Of a DNA stretch of 27,528 bases, positions 13,661-21,923 are shown piece after piece. Made by a program: the position numbers and the translations under genes. Source of the DNA: a virus. The notes beneath the pieces are model-generated. The model did not search any database. It was not told the DNA's origin and was given only the letters and a program-made list of their open reading frames with translations. The stretch is from the IMG/VR virus record IMGVR_UViG_3300034198_004213, positions 1 to 27,528 of that record. One strand, written 5' to 3'. Numbering within the stretch: position 1 is the first letter of the stretch; each line of letters starts with the position of its first letter.

Positions 13661-14262
13661 AACACATAACTCTTTACAAAAAACTCCATGCATTTGCACC
13701 AAAATTATACGGTGAGAAAACTACGGGTCAATTGATGTATTGGGTTAGAAAGATGTTAACACCGCACAAGGTCAAAGTAAATCGAATCATTGATAAGAAA
13801 AACTTGGCATTGAGTGGTTATACGATAGGTGGTTTCTACGATTCAACAGGTGAGTTTGGTGATAAAGACATTGAAATGTATCTTGTTTTCAATGAAGAAG
13901 ATAAGAACAAAACATTTCTGTTTGAAGAGTGGAGTGTTAAGATGTTGATTGATGAATTGTTTATCACACTTGCACATGAGAAACGACACCGTTATCAATT
14001 CAAACAAAGAGGCAATGCTTTTGGTCCACAATATCGAAGCAAAGTTACCGATGAAGATTTGAAGGCAGAGTTGGAATATTACGGTGACCCCGATGAGTTG
14101 GATGCCTATGCACAAGAAGCAATCATCGAGGAGAGATTAGGTAGAGATACGCTAATGGGTGCTCAGGCAAAGTACAGACAAATGTTTGCCAATTATGACC
14201 CAAAAGTGTATAATAAATTCTTGAAGAAAAAATATAAATTTGACCAAAAAGTTTCATTATGA
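13657..14262 (+). CDS. HExxH metallopeptidase-like phage protein
   Basis: The 201-aa protein has a zinc-protease-type helix TLAHEKRHRYQFKQRG (H107, E108, H111) and a downstream GDPDELDAYAQEA segment that could supply the third ligand Glu, an arrangement found in gluzincin-like and SprT/ImmA-like proteins. A predicted mixed alpha/beta N-terminal part and a basic C-terminal tail (KKKYKFDQKVSL) surround it. Substrate unknown. It is coupled to gp41 and to the following gene by ATGA overlaps, so it is made with the replication proteins. The motif is directly visible; protease activity is inference. Confidence 0.65.
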   Translation: MKHITLYKKLHAFAPKLYGEKTTGQLMYWVRKMLTPHKVKVNRIIDKKNLALSGYTIGGFYDSTGEFGDKDIEMYLVFNEEDKNKTFLFEEWSVKMLIDELFITLAHEKRHRYQFKQRGNAFGPQYRSKVTDEDLKAELEYYGDPDELDAYAQEAIIEERLGRDTLMGAQAKYRQMFANYDPKVYNKFLKKKYKFDQKVSL

Positions 14263-15374
14263 ATTTAACTAAAGAGCAGGCAATCCATGGTGCCAATGTA
14301 TTCTCAGACTACTTTGATAGGTTTGGTCGTATCGATGAGTACATGCGTGAACAGAAACTAACTGCGATGGCCGAAAGGCCATTCGTTCTTCCTGGCATGG
14401 GACCTGAAGAAGATTTGTTCTCTGATTTTTCTATGTCACCTGCTGACATGGATTTTGAGATTGTGGAGTTGCCGCAAGAACGTTGGGACACTTATCTCAA
14501 TATGATTTCAAGTCACTCAAACATGACCAGTATTCCTGGTCGTTGCTTGCGCCTTGCTGTATTTGAAAAGAAAACACAGAAGTGGTGTGGTTTCATTCGC
14601 CTTGGTTCACCAGTTATCAATTGTAAACCACGTAACGAAATGTTAGGTGAAGTCTTTACTCAACGTGACGGCGGCGCCCAACAGTTCAACAAGTGTGCAA
14701 TCATGGGTTTCGTAATTGTACCTGCACAACCATTCGGTTTCAATTATCTTGGTGGTAAGTTACTTGCTGCTATCTGCACATCACATGAAGTACGTAAGAT
14801 GATGAACGCCAAATATAACATGACCACATGTCTGTTTGAGACCACATCACTCTATGGTTCATCTAAGACTGTATCACAATATGATGGTATGAAACCTCTG
14901 ATTCGTTTCAAAGGCTTGACTGATAGTGACTTCTTGCCTATGTTGCACGGCAAAACATATACAGACTTAAAAGACTACATTGAGAACATTACAGGCGAAC
15001 CACTTGCACCACTAGATGCTTCTAGTCGTAAGTTGAAAATATCAAATGCAATGGTTGGCATGATTAAAGTTGCACTCAAAGGCAAACCAGAAGGTGAGAA
15101 GTTTGCAAAAACTATTGAGAATGCAAAGAATCTAAACGAACAAAAACGTTATTTTGTTTCTGATTATGGTTTTAAGAACATGGTTGACGTAGTGAATGGT
15201 AAGGCAGATAAGTTGATTCCAGGTGAAAACTATGAGAAACACAATCTAGCCAATATTGTGGAGTGGTGGAGAAAGAAGGCCATCAACCGATTTGATACTT
15301 TGAATATAGAAGGTCGCATTCGTACTGAACAAGAGGTCTGGACAGGCGATAAACATATTGACATTATTAGGTGA
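14259..15374 (+). CDS. DruA/DUF4338-like protein, function unknown
   Basis: The 371-aa protein contains FGFNYLGGKLLAAICTSHEV, then YNMTTCLFETTSLYGSSKTV and a QYDGMKPLIRFKGLTDSD segment. Loss of distance between a large ribosome-like 'GGKLLA' helix and an E-T-T-S-x-Y-G-S-S strand is the pattern I associate with DUF4338, the family of DruA in the Druantia anti-phage system, also seen in many phages. The N-terminal 90 residues (MNLTKEQAIHGANVFSDYFD and on) are unassigned. The C-terminus is basic and Trp-containing (NIVEWWRKKAINRFDTL). It is coupled to the HExxH gene and closes the helicase operon. Activity is unknown; it may bind DNA. The assignment is from memory of motifs and could be wrong. 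Confidence 0.5.
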   Translation: MNLTKEQAIHGANVFSDYFDRFGRIDEYMREQKLTAMAERPFVLPGMGPEEDLFSDFSMSPADMDFEIVELPQERWDTYLNMISSHSNMTSIPGRCLRLAVFEKKTQKWCGFIRLGSPVINCKPRNEMLGEVFTQRDGGAQQFNKCAIMGFVIVPAQPFGFNYLGGKLLAAICTSHEVRKMMNAKYNMTTCLFETTSLYGSSKTVSQYDGMKPLIRFKGLTDSDFLPMLHGKTYTDLKDYIENITGEPLAPLDASSRKLKISNAMVGMIKVALKGKPEGEKFAKTIENAKNLNEQKRYFVSDYGFKNMVDVVNGKADKLIPGENYEKHNLANIVEWWRKKAINRFDTLNIEGRIRTEQEVWTGDKHIDIIR

Positions 15375-15383
15375 TTGTGATAG

Positions 15384-15391
15384 GATAAATA
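15384..15391 (+). promoter_or_regulatory. T4-type late promoter (GATAAATA)
   Basis: GGATAAATA (15383-15391) is identical to the hsp20 element and one base off the T4 late consensus TATAAATA. By the T4 spacing the start would be near 15397, inside the loop side of the hairpin described next. Confidence 0.6.
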
Positions 15392-15416
15392 CCTAGAAAA
15401 TTTCAACTCTAGGTAT
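15389..15416 (+). promoter_or_regulatory. Hairpin sequestering the ribosome binding site of the 366-aa gene
   Basis: ATACCTAGA (15389-15397) and TCTAGGTAT (15408-15416) form a perfect 9-bp stem with a 10-nt loop. The 3' arm contains AGGT (15411-15414), the only Shine-Dalgarno for the ATG at 15420. Read-through RNA from the gp41 operon would mask it; RNA started at the late promoter would lack most of the 5' arm and leave it free. Confidence 0.6.
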
Positions 15417-15419
15417 AAA

Positions 15420-16520
15420 ATGAAAATTCCATCGAAAGTTAATGTAGATACAGAAGGTAAAGTCTCAGGTGCTGGCTCAGAAGTTACTGCTTTGGCGGAA
15501 AGTTTACAGGCATATGCTTGTGCCACAAGGCAACACCTTGGTAAAGACTTGAATGATGTTTCTCAGATTACCAAATCTACAGTTGCTGATGCTGATTGTG
15601 ATAGAACACTTGATGCTTGTATGAAAGGTCTTGATGAGAATTGGTTCAGAAGTGTCGTGTTAACCGCTAACTTAATCTTTGAAGAAGTACCTGGTGCAAA
15701 GACAGGTAAGAATTTTAAATTTTATCGTGGTGGAAATTTAGTCAATTCAATCTATGATAATTGGCGCAAATTTAAAAAAGGTAGTGGTATCACAGGTGAT
15801 GACAAATGGAATCCTGCTGATATTTGGATGATTAAAAAAGGTTTCAAATTAAAAACCGAGTTTGATACTTTGACAGAGTACAATCGTTATGTTTATGATG
15901 AGTTTGCTTACACCAATATGATTGGTATTTCATTGAAGAAGATTGGTCCTAAGGACAGTCCACATTCTAAGTTTTTCAACAATGGCAAACCTCTTGTTGC
16001 ACAATTTACTGGTGTGAAACTTGGCATGAACATGACCGATTCGAAAGACATTTACATCAAGTATAAGTCTGAAGGTAAAGATGGTGAAGTTCAGTTACGT
16101 AATTTCTCAAGTCGTCCTGTACCATCATCATGGCAAGGCGAGATTAAAGGTAAGGCTGCAGCAGGTGGTAAAATTGGTGGTGGTGTTATTTTTGAAGGTG
16201 CAATTGAAACTGGTGTCAGTAAAACTAAGTTGACTTTACCTAATCAAACACCAATTGATAAACCATCAGATGCTGACTTTAAAAAGTTTGCAACAATGTT
16301 TAAAGAGTTATCAGGTTCAAAAGATAAATTAGAAACTTTGATTACTCAAGCAAAAGCAGGACACAGACAAGATAAGACTTGGTGGATGTCAAAGTATATT
16401 GGTATTGATTTAGTCTATACCGTTATCAAAGAAAAGAAGATGGATGCGTTGTGTAAATACATCTATGAGTATGCATCTTCAGCAACCAAAAACAGTAGTA
16501 TATTCATAAAGTATAGTTAA
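15420..16520 (+). CDS. Phage protein of unknown function, 366 aa, late-expressed
   Basis: I do not recognise the family. Visible features are MKIPSKVNVDTEGKVSGAGS at the N-terminus, a KFYRGGNLVNSIYDNW segment, WNPADIWMIKKGF near the middle, IYIKYKSEGKDGEVQLRNF, and a Gly-rich stretch GEIKGKAAAGGKIGGGV that looks like a flexible loop. No membrane segments or signal peptide. An L-A-E-S site near residue 28 fits the prohead-protease cleavage rule only loosely. The late promoter and the RBS-masking hairpin upstream suggest late synthesis, and the head-targeted genes that follow suggest a virion-linked or packaged role, which is inference. Confidence 0.75.
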   Translation: MKIPSKVNVDTEGKVSGAGSEVTALAESLQAYACATRQHLGKDLNDVSQITKSTVADADCDRTLDACMKGLDENWFRSVVLTANLIFEEVPGAKTGKNFKFYRGGNLVNSIYDNWRKFKKGSGITGDDKWNPADIWMIKKGFKLKTEFDTLTEYNRYVYDEFAYTNMIGISLKKIGPKDSPHSKFFNNGKPLVAQFTGVKLGMNMTDSKDIYIKYKSEGKDGEVQLRNFSSRPVPSSWQGEIKGKAAAGGKIGGGVIFEGAIETGVSKTKLTLPNQTPIDKPSDADFKKFATMFKELSGSKDKLETLITQAKAGHRQDKTWWMSKYIGIDLVYTVIKEKKMDALCKYIYEYASSATKNSSIFIKYS

Positions 16521-16521
16521 T

Positions 16522-17754
16522 ATGGACTTCAAACAATATTTAATCGAAGCGAAAAAAGAAGGTGCTAACCTTCACCTAGAACACCTTGAAGATGAAATTT
16601 TGAATCGTGGCGTTCGAGGTGGCCGTGATGCAATCAATTTCTTACAGGCATTGAGAGATATGCTTGCGGGTCATTCACAAGTAAAAGTAAACACTACAAC
16701 AAAATGGGATGGTTCTCCTGCAATCTTTTGCGGTATCAATCCAGACAATGGCAAATTCTTTGTTGGTACAAAAGGTGTATTCAATGCAAATGCAAAGTTG
16801 AATTACACCGATGCTGATATCGATACAAATCATCCAGGTGAAGGTCTAAATGCAAAACTTAAAGTTGCATTACGATATCTTCCAAAACTTGGTATCAAAG
16901 GTGTTCTGCAAGGTGATATGATGTTTGCAAAAGGTGATATCACAGAGAAGACATTTGATGGAGAAGACTATATCACATTTCAACCAAATACATTAATCTA
17001 TGCTGTGCCTTCTGGTTCTAAGTTGGCCAAAACAATGCAGGCTGCACAACTAGGTGTGGTGTTTCATACTTCATACACAGGCAAAACATTTGCTGATATG
17101 AAGGCATCATTCAATATTGACATTAAGAATTTAACATCAACTAAAGATGTTTGGTTTCGTGATGCATATTTTACCGATGCATCTGGTACGGCATCATTCA
17201 CCGAAGAAGAAACAAAACAAATGACTTACATTCTTTCTACTATTGGTGCAACATTCAAGCAAACAAATGCATTGTCTATTAATAGAATATCTTCAAGTGA
17301 TACAGTTAGAGAATACATTAAGACATTCAACAACACCAAAGTTAGAGAAGGTCAAAAGATTACAAACACCGCAGCACATACAAAAGAATTATTAAGATGG
17401 GTTGAAGATAGATTGAATAAAGATATTGTCTCTGCAAAGATGGAGAAGACAAAGAGAGATAAGGCGATGATTAAGAATGAAATCATGCGTACTCTCCGTG
17501 GTGCTGCAAATGATTTGATTAAAATGTTTGACATACAGAATGGCATGGTAGATGCCAAAAATATGGTCATCAAAAAGTTGCAACAGATGAAACAAGTTAC
17601 AAGTACATTCGTACAAACTGAAGATGGTTTCAAAGTGACAAATCCCGAAGGTTTTGTTGCAGTTGATAAGATATCAGGTAATGCAGTTAAATTGGTTGAT
17701 AGATTGGAATTTAGTCATTTGAATTTCACCGCACAGAAAAACTGGAGTAAGTAA
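16522..17754 (+). CDS. DUF6267-like protein with ligase-type KxDG motif and capsid-targeting-like N-terminus
   Basis: The 410-aa protein begins MDFKQYLIEAKKE, close to the T4 capsid-targeting pattern with an L-I-E|A cleavage site after residue 9. HLEHLEDEIL follows. TTKWDGSPAIFCG contains K61-x-D-G, like motif I of covalent nucleotidyltransferases (DNA/RNA ligases, capping enzymes); downstream FFVGTKGVFN, GVLQGDMMF and GFVAVDKISGN may be motifs III, IV and V. A helical, Lys-rich segment (residues about 290-370) follows. I recall such proteins as DUF6267 in aquatic T4-like phages. Ligase activity is not shown for that family as far as I know. It may be an injected end-joining or RNA-repair enzyme. 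Confidence 0.7.
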   Translation: MDFKQYLIEAKKEGANLHLEHLEDEILNRGVRGGRDAINFLQALRDMLAGHSQVKVNTTTKWDGSPAIFCGINPDNGKFFVGTKGVFNANAKLNYTDADIDTNHPGEGLNAKLKVALRYLPKLGIKGVLQGDMMFAKGDITEKTFDGEDYITFQPNTLIYAVPSGSKLAKTMQAAQLGVVFHTSYTGKTFADMKASFNIDIKNLTSTKDVWFRDAYFTDASGTASFTEEETKQMTYILSTIGATFKQTNALSINRISSSDTVREYIKTFNNTKVREGQKITNTAAHTKELLRWVEDRLNKDIVSAKMEKTKRDKAMIKNEIMRTLRGAANDLIKMFDIQNGMVDAKNMVIKKLQQMKQVTSTFVQTEDGFKVTNPEGFVAVDKISGNAVKLVDRLEFSHLNFTAQKNWSK

Positions 17755-18035
17755 TGGCTGATAAAAAGTTTGATTTGAATGAAATCTTTGCTGAGTATGG
17801 TGAAGATGATTTTGGTTTTACTGCGACTGATGAGGCAGAATATAATTCAGTTATTGCACAGAAAGAAGAAACAGTCGAAGAATACAAAGACCGTTTAGTA
17901 CAAGTAGAGAAACTAATTCTACCATTCTTAATGCAATTGTTAAAGACCGCTGACCAACCAATCATCAAATGGCCAAATCGCAAACCAATTATTGAATCAC
18001 AGATTCAAAAGATTCTGAATCTAACAAGAGGTTAA
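17754..18035 (+). CDS. Small conserved phage protein, 93 aa
   Basis: The acidic N-terminal half (MADKKFDLNEIFAEYGEDDF, then GFTATDEAEYNSVIAQKEET) is followed by a predicted coiled helix (VEEYKDRLVQVEKLILPFLM) and a basic end (IIKWPNRKPIIESQIQKILN). Its ATG overlaps the preceding stop (TAATG). I recall homologues next to similar genes in aquatic T4-like phages but no function. The helical, amphipathic nature and the neighbourhood would suit a small structural or assembly protein. It has no capsid-targeting-type N-terminus. Confidence 0.7.
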   Translation: MADKKFDLNEIFAEYGEDDFGFTATDEAEYNSVIAQKEETVEEYKDRLVQVEKLILPFLMQLLKTADQPIIKWPNRKPIIESQIQKILNLTRG

Positions 18036-18036
18036 T

Positions 18037-18375
18037 ATGGATTTCAGAGACTTCAAAGAATTACAGGAAGCTGCATATGCCGGTAACATTGGCATTATGG
18101 AACTAATTAAGTTCAAAAGCAAAGCAACACCAGAACAGAAAAAGAAATTTGATGATTTGTTGAAGAACAAAAAAGGTAAAGAAGTGTGGGACTTGGTACA
18201 AGATGTTACTGGTATCAAGTTACACAAATCGGTACATGAAGAAGTTAAACCTAACATTCTCCCAAAATCTGGTGCTGGTGCATGGGGTACGCAAGATTTA
18301 GTAGATACATATAAGAAGGACACACCTGGTCAAACACCAAAAAAGGTAAAGTCATTTAAAGAATACAAAAAATAA
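18037..18375 (+). CDS. Small protein with capsid-targeting-like N-terminus, 112 aa
   Basis: The start MDFRDFKELQEAAYAGNIG has the short acidic/aromatic leader and an L-Q-E|A site after residue 11, as expected for prohead-protease processing. The rest is helical and basic (IMELIKFKSKATPEQKKKFD, then LVQDVTGIKLHKSV), ending DTPGQTPKKVKSFKEYKK. I recall 'AYAGNIG' proteins in aquatic T4-like phages, uncharacterised. After cleavage it would be a small basic internal head protein, comparable in size to T4 IPI-IPIII. AAGAGG lies before its ATG. The sugar cassette follows. Confidence 0.7.
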   Translation: MDFRDFKELQEAAYAGNIGIMELIKFKSKATPEQKKKFDDLLKNKKGKEVWDLVQDVTGIKLHKSVHEEVKPNILPKSGAGAWGTQDLVDTYKKDTPGQTPKKVKSFKEYKK

Positions 18376-18393
18376 TTGTTACGTGAGGTTATT

Positions 18394-19260
18394 ATGAAAG
18401 ATATTGTGGTAGGGTGTATTACTAATTACACTTTTGATAAAATTGAACCGTGGGTAAATTCTTTAGACCGTTCAGGATTTGACGGTACTAAACTTATGAT
18501 TTGTTACAACATTGGTTATGATGTTGTAGAGGAATTAAGCAAACGTGGTTACGTTGTGTTTGGTTTCAATCGTAATGATACATTACGGAGACTAGAGTAC
18601 GACAAGAAAGATTTCAATATCTGCCTTGAACGTTTCATTCATATCTGGTACTTCTTAAATAAACTCCAAGATAAAGAACAGTTCCGTTACGTCATTTCTA
18701 CTGACGTTAAGGATGTTATCTTTCAGAGTAATCCATCTACATGGCTCGAAGAAAACATTGGTGATAAACAAATCAATGTTGCGAGCGAATCAATCAAATA
18801 CAAAGACGAAGGTTGGGGCAACAACAATCTATACCAATCGTTTGGTCCTTTTGTACACGACATGAACAAAGAAAACACAATCTACAATGCCGGCACCATT
18901 GCAGGCAAGTTTGATGTTGTACTTGATTTGTTCTTAAACATCTACTTGGCCTGTGGTGGCGCACCATCGAATGTTCCAGGTGGCGGTGGTCCAGACCAAG
19001 CTGCATTGAATGTATTGTTGAACACAGTATCATATAAGAACATTACCAACTTTGCACCAAGTGAATCAGGTTATGCGGCACAATTAGGTACAACTGCTGA
19101 CCCATCTAAGATTGACCAGTTTAGACCTTTCTTGTTAGAACCAACTCCTATCTTTGAAGATGGTATTGTGAAAACATCTACAGGTAAACCTTTTGCAATC
19201 GTACATCAGTATGATAGGGTACCTGAATGGCGTGCTATCATTGAAGAGAAATACCGATGA
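18394..19260 (+). CDS. Glycosyltransferase-like protein (GT-A fold predicted)
   Basis: The 288-aa protein begins MKDIVVGCITNYTFDKIEPW, has YVISTDVKDVIFQSNPSTWL (a D-x-x-D segment at the position of the metal-binding motif of nucleotide-sugar enzymes), TIYNAGTIAGKFDVV and GGGGPDQAALNVLL. The N-A-G...G-x-D-Q-A pattern is common in family 8-like and related transferases that read sugar nucleotides. Start 18394 has GAGG 6 nt upstream; the frame can extend to TTG 18376 without a ribosome binding site. It is first of six coupled genes. Donor and acceptor are unknown. Confidence 0.7.
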   Translation: MKDIVVGCITNYTFDKIEPWVNSLDRSGFDGTKLMICYNIGYDVVEELSKRGYVVFGFNRNDTLRRLEYDKKDFNICLERFIHIWYFLNKLQDKEQFRYVISTDVKDVIFQSNPSTWLEENIGDKQINVASESIKYKDEGWGNNNLYQSFGPFVHDMNKENTIYNAGTIAGKFDVVLDLFLNIYLACGGAPSNVPGGGGPDQAALNVLLNTVSYKNITNFAPSESGYAAQLGTTADPSKIDQFRPFLLEPTPIFEDGIVKTSTGKPFAIVHQYDRVPEWRAIIEEKYR

Positions 19261-19877
19261 ACTTCAGTTTTGGAATTACAACCGATTACTCCGACCAGAA
19301 TCGGTTGAATGAAATCATATCTTCTATTCGTAGTTTGCAAATACCAAATTATGAAATAATGGTTATTGGTGGACAAAAACCGGAAGACAAACAGGATGTG
19401 AATCATATCTTCTTTGATGATACTGCGAATCCAGGTTGGGTAACACGTAAGAAGAATACTCTTACACAGGCCGCAAAGTATGACAACGTAGTTATTTTCC
19501 ATGATTACTTTGTGTTTGAAAAAGATTGGTATAAAAACTTCTTAGAATTCGGTGATGATTGGGATGTTTGTTCTAATGCACAGTATTTAATTTCGGGCAA
19601 GAGACACTTCACAGATTGGGTTGTATGGGATTCACCAATCTTTCCACGTTACTGGTCACTAAACTATGACGATTGGTCGCACACTAAGTATATGTACCAA
19701 TCAGGCGGTTACATGATTGTTAAGAAACAATTCATGGAGAAGTTCCCATTAAATGAGAAAATGATTTGGGGTACTGGTGAAGACGTTGAATGGTCTTTGC
19801 GTATGCGTGATAAAGCAAATTGGAAATGTAATGGTAAATCCATTGTGACACATAATAAGGTTCATCGTGATGCATAA
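19257..19877 (+). CDS. Family 2-like glycosyltransferase
   Basis: The 206-aa protein starts MNFSFGITTDYSDQNRLNEI, with NPGWVTRKKNTLTQAAKYDN (nucleotide-sugar pocket), VVIFHDYFVFEKDWY (H-D in place of D-x-D) and WGTGEDVEWSLRMRD, the E-D segment typical of the family 2 catalytic base. It is short but has all core blocks. It overlaps the upstream gene by ATGA and the downstream gene by about 8 bases. It probably adds a sugar to a surface or nucleic-acid acceptor; the target is not visible. Confidence 0.75.
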   Translation: MNFSFGITTDYSDQNRLNEIISSIRSLQIPNYEIMVIGGQKPEDKQDVNHIFFDDTANPGWVTRKKNTLTQAAKYDNVVIFHDYFVFEKDWYKNFLEFGDDWDVCSNAQYLISGKRHFTDWVVWDSPIFPRYWSLNYDDWSHTKYMYQSGGYMIVKKQFMEKFPLNEKMIWGTGEDVEWSLRMRDKANWKCNGKSIVTHNKVHRDA

Positions 19878-21240
19878 GTTAATTATTTTTGACCTAGATG
19901 GTGTATTGATTGAGAGTAGAGAACTTCATTATCATTCATTGAATGATGCTCTATCCAGAGTTGGTGGAGATTACATTATCTCCCGTGAGGAACACCTATC
20001 AATCTATGATGGGTTGAGCACAACTAGAAAACTTGAAATGTTGTCTGAACGTAAAGGTTTAGACCGCAAGTTTTTCAATCAGGTCTGGCAAGACAAACAA
20101 ACTGCCACATTCAATCTGATTCGTAGAATTCCAAAGAACAATGACCTACGCCAGATGTTTGCAGGCATTCAATCACGGGGTTATAAGATTGCCGTTGCAA
20201 GCAATTCTATACGTGAGACTATCAAACTTGCCCTTCTGTCCATCGGTGTTATGGAATATGTTGACTATTACGTTTCGAATGAAGATGTTAAGAGAACAAA
20301 ACCTTACCCTGAAATGTACTGGCAATGTATGACTGCTTTAAATGCACTTCCTAAAAGTACAATTATTGTAGAAGATAGTCATATTGGGCGCCAAGGTGCA
20401 ATTGATAGCGGTGCTCATCTATTGCCCGTTGAGAACTCAAGGGACTTGACTTCATATAAAGTTTTTAGTAAAATCGATGAGGTTGATGAAAACGGACACA
20501 AACAAACTATACCATGGAGAGATAAGAAATTGAATGTACTAATCCCTATGGCAGGCGCAGGCAGTAGATTTACACAAGCTGGCTACACATTCCCTAAACC
20601 TCTGATTGAAGTCAGAGGCAAACCAATGATTCAAGTTGTTGTTGAGAACTTGAATATTGAAGCAAACTATATTTTCTTGGTGCAGAAATCACATTATGAG
20701 AAATACAACTTGCAATCTGTACTAACCATTCTGAAACCAGGATGTAAGATTGTTCAAGTTGATGGTCTAACTGAAGGTGCTGCCTGCACTACACTACTCG
20801 CAAAAGAATTGATTGATAATGATGAACCACTTGTTATGGCAAACTCTGACCAGTTTGTTGAGTGGGATTCAAACAACGTTATGTACTCATTCACCGCAGA
20901 TGGCATCGATGGTGGTATTCTAACATTCAAGGCCACACATCCTAAATGGTCATATGCAAAACTAGATGAGAATGGTTTTGTATCGCAAGTCGCAGAAAAG
21001 AATCCTATCTCTGATAATGCAACAGTAGGTGTTTACTACTGGAAGAAAGGTTCTGATTACGTTAAATATGCAGAGCAAATGATTGAGAAGAACATTCGCA
21101 CCAATAATGAATTCTATGTCTGTCCAGTATTCAACGAAGCAATTGCAGGCGGCAAAAAGATTCGTGTTAAAGAGATATCCAAGATGTGGGGTATTGGAAC
21201 ACCAGAAGATTTAAACTACTTTTTAGAGAACCATAAATGA
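19870..21240 (+). CDS. HAD phosphatase fused to sugar nucleotidyltransferase
   Basis: Residues 1-205 are a HAD-superfamily domain: LIIFDLDGVLIESRELHYHS (motif I D-x-D), IAVASNSIRETI (motif II Ser), KRTKPYPEMY (motif III Lys) and IIVEDSHIGRQGAI (motif IV), similar to beta-phosphoglucomutase. From about residue 219, LNVLIPMAGAGSRFTQAGY, FPKPLIEVRGKPMI, LVMANSDQFVEW and the end MWGIGTPEDLNYFL are the RmlA/GlmU-type nucleotidyltransferase blocks (G-x-G-x-R, K-P). The fusion would dephosphorylate or isomerise and activate a sugar phosphate. The start is ATG 19870, or GTG 19867, which is better spaced from AAGG (19857-19860). It is the donor-making step of the cassette. Confidence 0.85.
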   Translation: MHKLIIFDLDGVLIESRELHYHSLNDALSRVGGDYIISREEHLSIYDGLSTTRKLEMLSERKGLDRKFFNQVWQDKQTATFNLIRRIPKNNDLRQMFAGIQSRGYKIAVASNSIRETIKLALLSIGVMEYVDYYVSNEDVKRTKPYPEMYWQCMTALNALPKSTIIVEDSHIGRQGAIDSGAHLLPVENSRDLTSYKVFSKIDEVDENGHKQTIPWRDKKLNVLIPMAGAGSRFTQAGYTFPKPLIEVRGKPMIQVVVENLNIEANYIFLVQKSHYEKYNLQSVLTILKPGCKIVQVDGLTEGAACTTLLAKELIDNDEPLVMANSDQFVEWDSNNVMYSFTADGIDGGILTFKATHPKWSYAKLDENGFVSQVAEKNPISDNATVGVYYWKKGSDYVKYAEQMIEKNIRTNNEFYVCPVFNEAIAGGKKIRVKEISKMWGIGTPEDLNYFLENHK

Positions 21241-21923
21241 GCAATTATCAGAAAATATTTACATTTGATGACGGTCCAGTCCAGTATGAAAACTCAGGCA
21301 AAGACCATATCAAAATGAAACAACATCCTTTTCCCTATTCAATTAAGGAAGAGGAATTCAACTTCATCACAGACACCATTGTAAAGTATGATTTGAAACG
21401 TGGTTATGAATGTGCTACCGCATTCGGTGTTTCAACAATGGCATGTGCATTAGGTTTCAAACAAACCGGTGGTAGAATGGTCACAATGGATGCATACATC
21501 GAAGAAGATACTGCTAATCCTGAGGCATATAAAAATCACGAAGAGAAACAAACATTTTCTGATTCTGATGGTTACAAATCTGTAGTGTATCTACGTGAGA
21601 AATTTGGTGTACAAGACAACCTAGAGTGTGAAGTTGGTTGGTCACCTGATGATACAGAGAAAACAATTCGTAAACATTTTGGTGACGAGAAGATTGACTT
21701 TGTATTCCTTGATGCAGGACATTTCCCTGGCCAGATTATCAAAGACATTGATTCGTTTGTACCGTTCTTAGCGGAGAAGTTTGTTGTATTGTTCCATGAT
21801 GATTACACATGGAGTTTTACACAAGATGTACACAATCACATCCAGAATGTATTTGGTTGCAAAACAGAAATTTTTATCCCTCATCCAAGAGGTGAGAACT
21901 TATCAGGAGTTATCAAAGTATGA
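21237..21923 (+). CDS. Class I SAM-dependent methyltransferase-like protein
   Basis: The 228-aa protein has YECATAFGVSTMACALGF (a variant of motif I), RMVTMDAYIEED (acidic ribose-binding end of strand 2), DKIDF-like KIDFVFLDAGHFPGQIIKDI (motif IV region) and FVVLFHDDYTW. This matches the small-molecule/sugar methyltransferase group often found in polysaccharide clusters (Methyltransf_24-like). An insertion around residues 85-120 is acidic. It overlaps both neighbours by ATGA. It probably methylates the sugar made by the cassette, by position only. Confidence 0.7.
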   Translation: MSNYQKIFTFDDGPVQYENSGKDHIKMKQHPFPYSIKEEEFNFITDTIVKYDLKRGYECATAFGVSTMACALGFKQTGGRMVTMDAYIEEDTANPEAYKNHEEKQTFSDSDGYKSVVYLREKFGVQDNLECEVGWSPDDTEKTIRKHFGDEKIDFVFLDAGHFPGQIIKDIDSFVPFLAEKFVVLFHDDYTWSFTQDVHNHIQNVFGCKTEIFIPHPRGENLSGVIKV

